Part shown: piece after piece, positions 41,001 to 49,630 of the stretch | Layout: every line of letters starts with the position of its first letter | Numbering within the stretch: position 1 is the first letter of the stretch | Assembly: GCA_013322215.1 (NCBI GenBank) | Contig: JAAMEZ010000014.1 | Coordinates: forward strand, 186,001-250,000 | Direction of reading: 5' to 3' | DNA from: Martinezella rhizogenes | Lineage (GTDB): Bacteria > Pseudomonadota > Alphaproteobacteria > Rhizobiales > Rhizobiaceae | DNA length: 64,000 nt | Made by a program: the position numbers and the translations under genes | Notes under the pieces: generated by a model | Seen by the model: the letters and a program-made list of their open reading frames with translations, nothing else | Told to the model about the DNA's origin: nothing | The model's database searches: none

Positions 41001-44000
41001 CTCGGAACGGACGACATTGCGACCTTTACGACCGACGAAATCGCCGCACTTTCCAGCAAGGCGGTAACAGGGTTGAGCACCGGCGTCATCTCGACGCTCT
41101 CGACGCAGCAAATCGCCTCCTTGAGTGCCGTCGGGATCGCCGGCTTGACGACGACCCAGATCACCGCGCTCAATACGGCGCAGATTGCCGCCCTGCCGGC
41201 ATCGTGGATGACGGCTCTCAGCGCAACTCAGATCGCAGCCCTCGACACCAATGTCATCGCCGCTCTGTCCACCGCACAGGTCGCCGCGATAAGCACCTCC
41301 GGGATTACCGGCCTGACGACCGACCAGGTCAATGCGCTGAACACCACGCAAGTCTCAGCCCTGACAACAAATCAGGTCGCGGCTCTGAAGACCGCTCAGC
41401 TCTCCGCACTCGGGACCGATGATGTCGCCGCCCTTTCCGTCGCCGATATCGCCGTGATCACCTCGACCGCGATGTCGGGGCTGTCGACCGATGCGATTGC
41501 CGCACTGACGACCGCCCAGATCGCTGCCTTGAGCACGGCAGGCATTGCAGGCCTCAGCACCGCGCAGATCGATGCATTAAGCGGTAGCCAGGTCGATGCG
41601 TTGCTCACCAATCAGATCGCGGCCCTCAGCCAATCGCAAATCGCGACCATAGATGCGGATATCTTCGCCTCTCTCTCCACAGCCCAAATCGCCGCGTTCA
41701 GCACCTCTGGAGTGGCCGGCTTGACAACGGGGCAGATGGCCGCACTGAGCACGGCACAGGCCGAAGCACTGACCACCGCGCAGGTCAAGGCCCTCAGCTC
41801 AGCCCAGCTCGGCGCGCTGAGTGCCGATGACATAGCAACCTTCTCGACCGCCGATATCGCAGCGATTTCAAACAAGGCGGTATCGGGTCTCAGCACATCC
41901 GTCATTAGTTCATTGTCCACGGATCAGATCGCAGCGCTCGGCACGACCACCGTCGCGGGCCTGACGACCGATCAGGTCGCTGCTTTGAGCACGGCACAGG
42001 TGGCCGTCTTGACCACGACCCGAATTGCCGCGCTGAGCTCATCGCAAGTGGCAGCGCTCGGCACAGGAAGCATCGCTTCGCTTACGACCGCCCAGATGGC
42101 TGCGCTCAGCACCGCCGGAATCTCCGGACTGAGCACCGATCAAGTCAACGTTCTGAGCAGTGCGCAACTTGCCGCTTTGACAACGACGCAGATCGCAGCA
42201 TTGAGTTCAGCTCAGCTTAGCGTCCTTAGCTCGGGCGACGTAACGGCCCTCTCGACCGCGGATATTGCCGCCATCGGTTCGAGTGCCATTTCCGGTCTGT
42301 CCACGGCAGCCTTGGCGGCCTTCTCGACCGCGCAGATCGCCGCACTTAGCCCGACCGGCATCCTTGGCATAAGCACCGATCAGATCAGTGCCCTCAACAG
42401 CGGCCAGATAGATGTGTTGTCGACCAAGCAGATCGCAACCCTGAGCTCGGCGCAGATCGCGGTTTTGGACCCGACCATCGTCGCGACCCTTTCGACGGCG
42501 CAGATTGCGGCCCTCGGCAGCTCGGCCATTGCAGGCCTGACGACCGCGCAGATCTCGGCTCTCAACACTAACCAGACGGAAGCCCTGACATCGGCTCAGG
42601 TCGCGGCTCTGAGTTCCAAGCAGATCGGCAGCCTGGGTGCCGCCGACATCGCTACCTTCTCGACCAAAGATATTTCCGCGATCGGCGCCGCCGCCATCTC
42701 CGGCTTGTCGACGGATGCCATTGCGGCCTTGTCGACGGCCCAGATCGCAGCCCTCAGCACATCGGGCATTACCGGGCTGACCACCCAGCAGATTGCCGCC
42801 TTGAGCACCGGTCAGCTCCAGGCACTGACGACAGCACAGGTCGCGGCACTGAGTTCCGCGCAGCTCTCCGTATTGACGACAAATGATGTAGCTGCCCTGT
42901 CGACCAAGAGCATTGCGGCGCTCACCTCCGCCGCCATATCGGGCGTGCCCACGACAGCAATCGCCGCTTTGTCGACGAGCCAGGTGGCGGCCCTCAGTAC
43001 TTCGGGCATTGCTGGCCTTACCACGAAGCAGATCGCTGCGCTCAGCACCAGCCAGGCCGAGGCGTTGACGACAGCACAGGTCGCGGCCCTGAACTCGACC
43101 CAGCTTTCTGCGCTGACGACAGACGACATAGCCGTATTTTCCACGCAGGACATAGCCGCCATCGGCTCGAGCGCCATATCGGGCCTGTCCACGGGCGCGA
43201 TAGCGGCATTGACGACAAATCAGATCGCAGCCCTCAGCACGCTTGGGATCAGCGGTCTGTCGACCAAACAGATCGCAGTCTTGAATACCGCTCAGGTCCA
43301 TGCCTTGAGCAGCAAGCAGGTTGCTGCGCTAAGCTCGGCGCAGGTTTCCGCCTTGAGCACAACGGACATAGCCTCGCTTTCGACGGCGCAGATCGCCGCC
43401 CTCAGCTCATCCGGCACTGTCGGACTGACGAGCCTGCAGATTGCAGCCTTGAGCACGGGCCAGGTGCAAGCCCTGACGACGACACAGATCAGCGTCCTTG
43501 GCTCCAAGCAGGTAACCGCGCTGACGACCGCCGACATAAACGCAATGTCGACGGCGCAGATTGCTGCTTTGAGCGGTCTTGGCATTGCGGGTCTGACGAG
43601 TGCCCAGATCGCGGTCTTGAATACTGCCCAGGCCGAGGCCCTGACCTCGGCTCAAGTCGCTGCTCTCAGTTCGAGCCAGATTGCGACGCTGAACCCTGCC
43701 AATCTGCAGACATTCTCGACTTCCGATATCGCAGCCATCAGTTCGAGCGCCATCGCCGGCCTGTCGACGGCGACCATCGCTGCCTTTTCTGGGGACCAGA
43801 TCGCGGCAATCGGCACCGCCGGCATTGCGGGTCTCACCACCCTGCAGATTTCGGCTCTCGGCACCAACCAGGTCGCGGCACTTACGACAGCTCAGATCAG
43901 CACACTTGGCTCCAAGCAGATTTCGGCACTCACGACAGCCGATATTGCGGCCCTGTCGACCGCACAAATCGCCGCGCTCAGCACCGGCGGGATCGCCGGC

Positions 44001-45992
44001 CTGACAACGGCACAGCTGGCGGCTCTCAACGTCGACCAGGCCGAAGCTCTGACAACGGCGCAGATCGGTGTGTTGAGCTCGACCCAGATCGCAGCGCTCA
44101 GCACTGATGATCTGGACGCCTTTTCCACCGCCGATATCGCCGCCATCAGTTCGAGTGCCATATCGGGCCTATCGACGGCGACGATCGCGGGATTCTCGAC
44201 CGATCAGATCGCAGCGCTCAGCGCAGCCGGCATTGCAGGCCTGACAACATCGCAGATAGCAACCCTGAATACCGGGCAATTGGAGGCCTTGACCACTGCT
44301 CAGGTTGCAGCGCTCACTTCCAAGCAGATCACGGTACTCGGCACGAGCGGCATCGAAGCCCTCTCCACCAACCAGATCGCAGCGCTGAGCACAAGCGGGA
44401 TTGCCGGACTGACGACAGATCAGATTGCGGCACTCAGCACCGACCAGGCCGAGGCCTTGACGCCGACCCAGATCGGGACCTTGACCTCGAAGCAGATCGC
44501 CACTTTCGGGACAGACGATCTCGCGACCTTCTCGACCGCGGATATGGCAGCCATCGGCTCGCTTGCGATGTCCGCCCTGTCAACCGCTGCAATCGCAGCC
44601 TTGTCGACAGAGCAGATTGCCGCTTTGAGCACGGCCGGCATCGCGGGCCTCACCACCAGCCAGATGGCGGCACTCAGCACGGACCAGGCCGAAGCCCTGA
44701 CACCCGCCCAGGTCGGAGCGCTCAGCTCCGCGCAGATTGCCGCTCTCGGAACCGACGATCTTCAGACCTTCTCAAGCGCGGACATCGCGGCAATCAGCTC
44801 GAGCGCCATATCGGGCCTGACGACTGCCATTGTCGCGGCACTGTCAACGGCCCAGATTACGTCTTTGGGCACGGGCGGCATCGCCGGATTGACGACGGCG
44901 CAGATCGCCGTTCTCAGCACCGATCAAGTCGAGGCTTTGACGGCAGCGCAAGTCGGAGCACTTGGCTCAAAGCAGATTGCAGTCCTTAGCACCGGCGATA
45001 TCGCCGCCTTGTCGACAAGCCAGGTCGCGGCGTTGAGCACGGCGGGCGTGGCAGGTTTGAGCAGCACCCAGGTCGCCGCAATGAGCGTCGATCAGATCGC
45101 AGCATTTTCGACGGCCCAGATCGCGGCCTTGAGTTCCGCCGGCATTGCGGGCCTCAGCTCGGCCGATCTGGCAACTTTCTCCACTTCCGATATCGCAGCG
45201 ATCAGTTCCAGCTCGGTCCAGGGCCTGTCGACCGACTTTATCGCCTCCCTCTCCACCGCCCAGATTGCGGCACTCGGGACGGGCAGCATTGCCGGCCTCA
45301 GCAGTACACAGATCGGGGTGCTCAGCATTGAGCAGTTCGAAGCACTTACGACCACCCAGATCGCAGCGTTGAGTTCCGCCGGCCTGGCGGGACTGACCAC
45401 GGCGGATCTGACGACCCTTTCCACCGCCGAGCTATCCGTGATCAATTCGGACGCGATCCAGGGACTGCCCACCACTGTCGTCGCAGCCCTTACCAGCGAC
45501 CAGATCGCCGTCCTGACGACCTCTCAGATCGCCTCATTGAGCTATGGCCAGATCGCGGCACTGAGCACGGCACAAATCGCTGCTCTTTCGACATCGCAGA
45601 TCGGCGCCTTGAACGCCCTTCAGGTCGCGGCACTGGATACGGACGATATTTCCGTCTTCACGACCGATGACATTGCCGCATTGAGCTCCGGAGCGGTCGC
45701 CGGATTGACCACACGGGTCATCGCGTCGCTGACGACGGCGCAGGCCGAGGCTCTTGCGCCATCCCAGGTCAGCGAGCTGACTTCGGCGCAGGTCGCGGCC
45801 CTGACGACACAGGAGCTCTCGACCTTCTCGACCAAGGATATCTCAGCTTTTAGCTCGAATGGCGTAGCGGGCCTGTCGACGCAGGATATTGCAAGCCTTT
45901 CCAGCACGCAGTTGCTCGCATTGATGCGTTCGCAGATGGCATATCTGAATTCGGATCAAATCGCGGCGGTCATCTCAAGCTATGTGACGTGA
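38100..45992 (+). CDS. Giant octapeptide-repeat protein, 2630 aa
   Basis: After four residues (MTSI) the whole protein is 328 consecutive octapeptides plus a final Val-Thr; I parsed every one and found no insertion or deletion. The pattern is [IVLM]-x-[AGV]-[LFI]-[ST]-[ST]-x-[QDEAG], for example IAALSTAQ, IAGLTTDQ, AEALTTAQ. There is no Cys and only two Trp. Each octad has about two to three Ser/Thr. No Sec signal, membrane helix, RTX motif or type I secretion tail is seen. Certain octads (ATFSTxD, then AAISSxA, then xGLST) recur every 7 or 10 octads, most often 17 (10+7). GGAAAGAG precedes the ATG. I know of no assigned function. The gene lies between a hook-like gene and an OGT-type glycosyltransferase gene, so a glycosylated structural or surface protein is my inference. 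Confidence 0.9.
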   Translation: MTSIVSSLSLTQIRSLSTSAVAAWTTEDVASLSTKQISVLTSAQIAALDTEDVEVLTSQQLSAISQSAIPGLTLDQLAALTTSAIESFSSVQITAITTQQLQALTTEQAEALTTSQVRVLSSSQLSALSAADLATFSTDDMAAISSKAISGLSTAAMAALSTDQVAALSTSSISNLTTSQIAALGTAQIAALTTAQIAALKTTQVAAMPTSDVAAFSTAQIAALTASAIASLKTAQVAALSTAQAEALTSSQVKALGSAQLSVLSAGSIATFSTDDMAAITAAAVAGLSTATISSLATNQVAALSTAAISGLTTAQIAALGTAQIAAMTTAQIAALTATQIAVMSTGDVTALSSSQVAALSKSAVTGLTTIQIAALSTVQIGALTTSQINSLKTTQTGVLSTSDIAALSTAQIAAFSVSGIAGLTTSQISVMTTAQIAALTTAQVAALTSTQISSLSTDDIAAFSTASIAAITSKAISGLGTTAIAALSTAQVAALSAAGVAGLSTAQIAVLGTAKTSVLTTSQIAALGSSQIAVLGTDVVAALSTGQIAALKAATVAGLTTDQIAALSTQQVEALTSAQIAALSSTQFSALGADEIATFSTTEIAAITSKAVAGLGTGVIASLSTDQIAALSSSAVAGLTTAQVAALSSTQISGLATRAVASLTTSQVSSLSSQQVAALTTTQISVLKTAQIAAISTNDIAALSTAQIGALTTTAITGLTTGQITALTTTQVEALSSSQLKILSSAQLAALGSDDVATFTTDEIAALSSKSIGGLTTSVIASLSSAQLEALTTSAITGLTTTQISTLGTAQLASLTTGQIAALSSTQMTALTANDVAALSTADLAAIATKAIAGLSTGAVAGLSTAQIAALATSTLASLTTTQVATLSTAQLAALSTTQVASLTSSQVAALSTGTVTSLTASQIAALSTSGITGLTTDQIAALSTAQTQALTTAQIAKLSSTQVSALGTDDIATFTTDEIAALSSKAVTGLSTGVISTLSTQQIASLSAVGIAGLTTTQITALNTAQIAALPASWMTALSATQIAALDTNVIAALSTAQVAAISTSGITGLTTDQVNALNTTQVSALTTNQVAALKTAQLSALGTDDVAALSVADIAVITSTAMSGLSTDAIAALTTAQIAALSTAGIAGLSTAQIDALSGSQVDALLTNQIAALSQSQIATIDADIFASLSTAQIAAFSTSGVAGLTTGQMAALSTAQAEALTTAQVKALSSAQLGALSADDIATFSTADIAAISNKAVSGLSTSVISSLSTDQIAALGTTTVAGLTTDQVAALSTAQVAVLTTTRIAALSSSQVAALGTGSIASLTTAQMAALSTAGISGLSTDQVNVLSSAQLAALTTTQIAALSSAQLSVLSSGDVTALSTADIAAIGSSAISGLSTAALAAFSTAQIAALSPTGILGISTDQISALNSGQIDVLSTKQIATLSSAQIAVLDPTIVATLSTAQIAALGSSAIAGLTTAQISALNTNQTEALTSAQVAALSSKQIGSLGAADIATFSTKDISAIGAAAISGLSTDAIAALSTAQIAALSTSGITGLTTQQIAALSTGQLQALTTAQVAALSSAQLSVLTTNDVAALSTKSIAALTSAAISGVPTTAIAALSTSQVAALSTSGIAGLTTKQIAALSTSQAEALTTAQVAALNSTQLSALTTDDIAVFSTQDIAAIGSSAISGLSTGAIAALTTNQIAALSTLGISGLSTKQIAVLNTAQVHALSSKQVAALSSAQVSALSTTDIASLSTAQIAALSSSGTVGLTSLQIAALSTGQVQALTTTQISVLGSKQVTALTTADINAMSTAQIAALSGLGIAGLTSAQIAVLNTAQAEALTSAQVAALSSSQIATLNPANLQTFSTSDIAAISSSAIAGLSTATIAAFSGDQIAAIGTAGIAGLTTLQISALGTNQVAALTTAQISTLGSKQISALTTADIAALSTAQIAALSTGGIAGLTTAQLAALNVDQAEALTTAQIGVLSSTQIAALSTDDLDAFSTADIAAISSSAISGLSTATIAGFSTDQIAALSAAGIAGLTTSQIATLNTGQLEALTTAQVAALTSKQITVLGTSGIEALSTNQIAALSTSGIAGLTTDQIAALSTDQAEALTPTQIGTLTSKQIATFGTDDLATFSTADMAAIGSLAMSALSTAAIAALSTEQIAALSTAGIAGLTTSQMAALSTDQAEALTPAQVGALSSAQIAALGTDDLQTFSSADIAAISSSAISGLTTAIVAALSTAQITSLGTGGIAGLTTAQIAVLSTDQVEALTAAQVGALGSKQIAVLSTGDIAALSTSQVAALSTAGVAGLSSTQVAAMSVDQIAAFSTAQIAALSSAGIAGLSSADLATFSTSDIAAISSSSVQGLSTDFIASLSTAQIAALGTGSIAGLSSTQIGVLSIEQFEALTTTQIAALSSAGLAGLTTADLTTLSTAELSVINSDAIQGLPTTVVAALTSDQIAVLTTSQIASLSYGQIAALSTAQIAALSTSQIGALNALQVAALDTDDISVFTTDDIAALSSGAVAGLTTRVIASLTTAQAEALAPSQVSELTSAQVAALTTQELSTFSTKDISAFSSNGVAGLSTQDIASLSSTQLLALMRSQMAYLNSDQIAAVISSYVT
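38148..45986 (+). repeat. 24-bp coding repeat array with 168/240-bp higher-order modules
   Basis: Each octapeptide corresponds to 24 bases, about 326 copies within this interval. Anchor octads occur at octad numbers 17, 34, 58, 75, 95, 105, 122, 139, 156, 173, 190, 200, 210, 234, 251, 268, 278, 295, 305, 315 and 322. Spacings are therefore 17, 24, 20, 10 or 7 octads (408, 576, 480, 240 or 168 bp). Copies are strongly diverged at synonymous positions, so this is not a recent slippage array. Confidence 0.9.
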
Positions 45993-46370
45993 AACAGCAC
46001 AACGGTTTTGCGACAGCGATAAGCGGGATCAAGGGCTAGGGCGCAGGAAGCGAACCCTCGAGATCGCGATATGCCCGCAGCATTGTTGGATCGAATCACG
46101 CAACGGAGCGCCCGGCGACAGGCGATTTCAGAGGTTATCCGCGCTATTGCGGGCAGCGCCCGTGGCATATCACAGTCGCTGGTGGTCCCGGAGACCCGCG
46201 CAGTCGTTTGCAATTCGCTTTCGTGCGTTTGAAAGCTGTTGATTGCCGGCGCGCAACAGCCGATTCCCGCGGCGGGCTGATGACATGCCGACGGCAACGA
46301 AGCACAGTCGACGCATCGGCAGCCATTATGGAAATGGTTGCGTTGCCTGCCGCCAGTTTATGGAATGCCC
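45993..46370. other. 378-base gap between the giant repeat gene and the glycosyltransferase gene
   Basis: No convincing gene, terminator or promoter consensus is seen. Short minus-strand frames (for example 45980-46297) have no ribosome-binding site and no recognisable sequence. The gap is long enough for a promoter of the glycosyltransferase gene, but cotranscription with the giant gene is not excluded. Confidence 0.5.
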
Positions 46371-48419
46371 ATGGTCACCAATGATGCTTCAGTCACCAGC
46401 CCGGTCCTGCCGCTTGCCGGCATTCTGGACCTGGCGCGTTCGCAGCGCCTCTCCTTCAACGACCTGTTCCAATATGCCGAAACGCGAAGTGCGGCTGGGC
46501 AGAAGCTGGAGGCGGCGGAGGCCTACAAGGTCTGGATTGCATTCAACGACGGCCACCCTTACCTGCATCTCGTTTACTTCAACTATTCGGTCACGCTGCG
46601 ACAACTCGGAGACATAGCCGGCTCCATCCAGGCGCTGCGCGCGTGTCTGAAACTCGATCCACAATTCGGCCCGGCCCACATCAATCTCGGACGAGCATTG
46701 GAAGATAGCGGCGTTGCGGCGCATGCCATCGTGCAATGGCGAAGCTTCGTCGAGATGACGGCTGAAAGCACTCCAGACAAGCTTGCGCATCGCCTCATGG
46801 CGCTTCAGCATATTGGCCGCGTCATGGAAAATGCGGGGCTCTTGGATGATGCCGAAGCGGCGCTATGGCAAGCCATCGAACTACGACCCGACAAGAGCGA
46901 GGCAGGCCAACATTGGAGCGCCCTGCGCCAGCGTCAGTGCAAATGGCCCATTCTTGCGACATCCGACCACGTGTCCACTCGTCAGCTCCTCGATTCCATG
47001 TCGCCGCTGACGCTTGCCTGCTATTCCGACGATCCTCTATTTCAACTTGCAAGAGCCTACCAGTACAACAAATCCTTCGTTGGCCGCCCCGACATAAGCG
47101 GATTTCCTCGCAAGGCGCCGCGGAAAAAATCGGGAACCGCTCAGCGGCTTCGCATCGGCTACGTATCATCGGATCTGCGAGATCACGCGGTCGGCTTCGC
47201 ATTGAGGGAAGTGCTGGAGCTGCACGACAAGCAAAGCGTCGAAATCTACGCCTATTACTGCAGCGAACCAGTGGAACAAGATGCCACGCAAATGCGCATG
47301 AAAGCCGTCGTCGACTGCTGGCGCGATATCGCTGCGCTCAGTGATCAGGATGCGGCACGGCAGATCGCCAATGATGACATCGATATCCTCGTCGACGTCA
47401 ATGGCTATACCAAGCACGCCCGAACAAAAATCTTTGCATATCGACCGGCCCCCGTCATCGTCAATTTCTGCGGCTATCCGGGCACGATGGGCAGCCCATT
47501 TCATCACTATATCATCGCGGACGAACACGTCATTCCCCCGGAAAATGAGATCTTCTACTCCGAGAAGGTCCGGAGGATCCCTTGCACCCAGCCTATTGAT
47601 CGCAAGAGAGCGATCGCCGAGAAGCCGACTCGCCTCGAAGCGGGGCTGCCGGAAGGCGCCTTCGTCTTCGCGTGCTTCAACGGGATGCAGAAGATCACGA
47701 AGGAGACGTTTGCACAGTGGATGGAAATTCTCGCGGCAACATCCGACAGCGTGTTGTGGCTGTTGAGCGGCAGCGACGATGTCGACGCGCGTCTGCGCCA
47801 GCTTGCAGCAAATGCCGACGTCGCGCCGGAGCGTCTCATCTTTGCGCCCAAGGCACCAAACGCCAAACACCTTGCCAGGATTGGCCTTGCCGATCTTTTC
47901 CTCGACACATTTCCCTATGGAGCACACTCGACCGCAGCCGATGCCCTGACCATGGGCCTGCCTGTTCTCACCATTCCGGGCAAGAGCTTTGCAGCACGCT
48001 TCTGCCATAGCATCGTTGCAGCCGCCGGCGCAGCACAGCTGATTTGCTCAGACCCGCAAGACTACGTTCAAAAGGCAATCGGATTTGCAAAGGATCCAAC
48101 AAGCCTGAAGAGAATAAGAACGTCCATGCAGGAACAACGGGACACAAGCGTGTTGCGTGATATTCCGGCCCTCGTTCAGCGCCTGGAGACGCTGTTCTGG
48201 CAAATGCAACGAGAAGCGGAGCAGGGAGACACTCCTCAGCCAGACTTGCGCAACCTCGATGTCTATTACGAGATTGGCGTTGGATTGGTGCAAGACAACA
48301 TCGCCTTTTGTGACGATAGCACTTACAGGCGCGAATACGGAAAGCGGCTTGCCGAATGGCATGATTATTCTCCATTGCAGCGAGACGGTCGCCTCTGGCC
48401 CAATGGCACGGCAATCTAG
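46371..48419 (+). CDS. TPR plus GT41 glycosyltransferase (OGT/SPINDLY type), 682 aa
   Basis: The N-terminal 200 residues contain TPR helices (QLGDIAGSIQALRACLKLDP, QFGPAHINLGRALEDSG, AGLLDDAEAALWQAIELRPD). The catalytic part matches O-GlcNAc transferases: RIGYVSSDLRDHAVGFALRE with the conserved His, ILVDVNGYTKHARTKIFAYR, the FCGYPGTMGSPFHHY loop, FNGMQKITKETFAQWMEIL with the UDP-binding Lys, and FPYGAHSTAADALTMGLPV plus PGKSFAARF. GT41 enzymes transfer a sugar from a UDP-sugar to Ser/Thr hydroxyls of proteins in the cytoplasm. The neighbouring giant Ser/Thr-rich protein and hook-like protein are the natural candidate acceptors. Start: ATG at 46371 has GGA at six bases; ATG at 46365 is also possible. 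Confidence 0.9.
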   Translation: MVTNDASVTSPVLPLAGILDLARSQRLSFNDLFQYAETRSAAGQKLEAAEAYKVWIAFNDGHPYLHLVYFNYSVTLRQLGDIAGSIQALRACLKLDPQFGPAHINLGRALEDSGVAAHAIVQWRSFVEMTAESTPDKLAHRLMALQHIGRVMENAGLLDDAEAALWQAIELRPDKSEAGQHWSALRQRQCKWPILATSDHVSTRQLLDSMSPLTLACYSDDPLFQLARAYQYNKSFVGRPDISGFPRKAPRKKSGTAQRLRIGYVSSDLRDHAVGFALREVLELHDKQSVEIYAYYCSEPVEQDATQMRMKAVVDCWRDIAALSDQDAARQIANDDIDILVDVNGYTKHARTKIFAYRPAPVIVNFCGYPGTMGSPFHHYIIADEHVIPPENEIFYSEKVRRIPCTQPIDRKRAIAEKPTRLEAGLPEGAFVFACFNGMQKITKETFAQWMEILAATSDSVLWLLSGSDDVDARLRQLAANADVAPERLIFAPKAPNAKHLARIGLADLFLDTFPYGAHSTAADALTMGLPVLTIPGKSFAARFCHSIVAAAGAAQLICSDPQDYVQKAIGFAKDPTSLKRIRTSMQEQRDTSVLRDIPALVQRLETLFWQMQREAEQGDTPQPDLRNLDVYYEIGVGLVQDNIAFCDDSTYRREYGKRLAEWHDYSPLQRDGRLWPNGTAI

Positions 48420-48626
48420 GCATTCCTGATGGATTTCTTTTACGCCAAGCGTCCAAACGCGCCTAACGCCGAGGTCGCACATGGTTGTTACCACACACTC
48501 ATGTGCATCGGCGAGCGTAGTTGGCGCTTGGCTCGCGCGTAAATTTCAGGATCGGACCGAGCGAGAAGAATTTGGCGGATACAGCGGTCGGATAGAACAG
48601 ACTTCCATAATTCTCAGCGCCTTGCC

Positions 48627-49628
48627 TTATGCGCGGCCAGCTGCTTTCCGGTTGATGAAACTCAGGGCGAGCACGGCGAAGATCAGCGTTCCCGTACCGA
48701 CTTGCTGCCAATAGAAATTCAAATCGGTCAGCAGCAGCCCATTGGCAACAATACTGAGCAGGAGCACGCCCAGGACGGTGCCAGCGACGTTCGGCCGCCC
48801 GAGCGGGCTGAGCGTCGTACCGATGAAAGTTGCACCGATGGCATTCAGCAGGAATGCATTGCCGGAAGACGGGATATAGACGGTGACGGTCGCAGTCAGA
48901 ATCAGGCCAGCGACGGCTGCGATCAACCCGACCAGTACGAAGGTAGCCGCTATATAGGCGGGAGCCGCAATGCCGGAATAGCGTACGACGCCCGGCTGGA
49001 TACCGATTGACAGAATGATGCGGCCGAACCGCGTACGGGCAAAAATAACCGCAGCGGCTGTGATGATGACGATGGCGGCTGCAAGCGGCACAGGGAACCC
49101 TTCGATCGTGCCGTGGCCAAGGAAACGGAAAGCCTCCGGTATGCCGTTCGGCGGCAGATAGACGGGATTGCCGCCATTGGTCAGCAGTTGCTGGATGCTG
49201 CGGCCGATGAACAATGTTCCAAGCGTTGCGAGGAACGGGGAGACGCCTATCCCTGATATCAACAGCGCATTGAATGCTCCGACAAGCATCCCGGCCGCCA
49301 ACCCGGCCAATGCTGCAATCGCCACCGGCTGCCCGGCAAGGACAAGCGAAACAAAAGCGAAGCTCGCGAAATCCATTGCCGTTCCCACCGAAAGATCGAT
49401 GCCGCCCGAGGCGACGGCAAAGGTCATGGCGATGGAGACGATGGCAAGCAGCGTGAAATTGTTGACCAGGATGCTCTGCAGGTTGGCGAACGTCAGGAAT
49501 GTCGGCGTGATCAGGGAAAAGACGGCAAACACGGCAATCAGGGCCAGGATCAGCCCGTAGCGCACCAAGCCGCCGATGATGAGGCGCGGCAAGCCAGTCG
49601 CGGCGGGTGAAGAGGTGTGGAGCGACAT
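48627..49628 (-). CDS. Sugar ABC transporter permease (RbsC type), 333 aa
   Basis: Ten hydrophobic segments with TFAVASGGIDLSVGTAMDFA, the RbsC family signature, and SGIGVSPFLATLGTLFIGR. It would form the channel with the other permease of the operon. The start is two bases after the stop of the partner gene. It ends the ribose-type operon; no sugar kinase or dehydrogenase follows, so the substrate is not indicated. The 207-base gap to the glycosyltransferase gene holds nothing I can support. Confidence 0.92.
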   Translation of the reverse strand: MSLHTSSPAATGLPRLIIGGLVRYGLILALIAVFAVFSLITPTFLTFANLQSILVNNFTLLAIVSIAMTFAVASGGIDLSVGTAMDFASFAFVSLVLAGQPVAIAALAGLAAGMLVGAFNALLISGIGVSPFLATLGTLFIGRSIQQLLTNGGNPVYLPPNGIPEAFRFLGHGTIEGFPVPLAAAIVIITAAAVIFARTRFGRIILSIGIQPGVVRYSGIAAPAYIAATFVLVGLIAAVAGLILTATVTVYIPSSGNAFLLNAIGATFIGTTLSPLGRPNVAGTVLGVLLLSIVANGLLLTDLNFYWQQVGTGTLIFAVLALSFINRKAAGRA

Positions 49629-49630
49629 GT

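Noticed and set aside
38115..45907. Many long minus-strand and alternate-frame open frames inside the giant gene (up to about 380 codons)
   Set aside because: They arise because the 24-bp unit lacks stops in other frames. Their products are repetitive Arg/Gly- or Val/Ala-rich strings without start signals.
38148..45986. CRISPR array or satellite DNA as an explanation for the 24-bp repeat
   Set aside because: There are no spacers; the whole stretch is one open frame and the units are diverged at synonymous sites.
38100..45992. RTX toxin/adhesin or autotransporter identity of the giant protein
   Set aside because: No GGxGxD nonapeptides, no type I secretion tail, no signal peptide and no beta-barrel domain are present.
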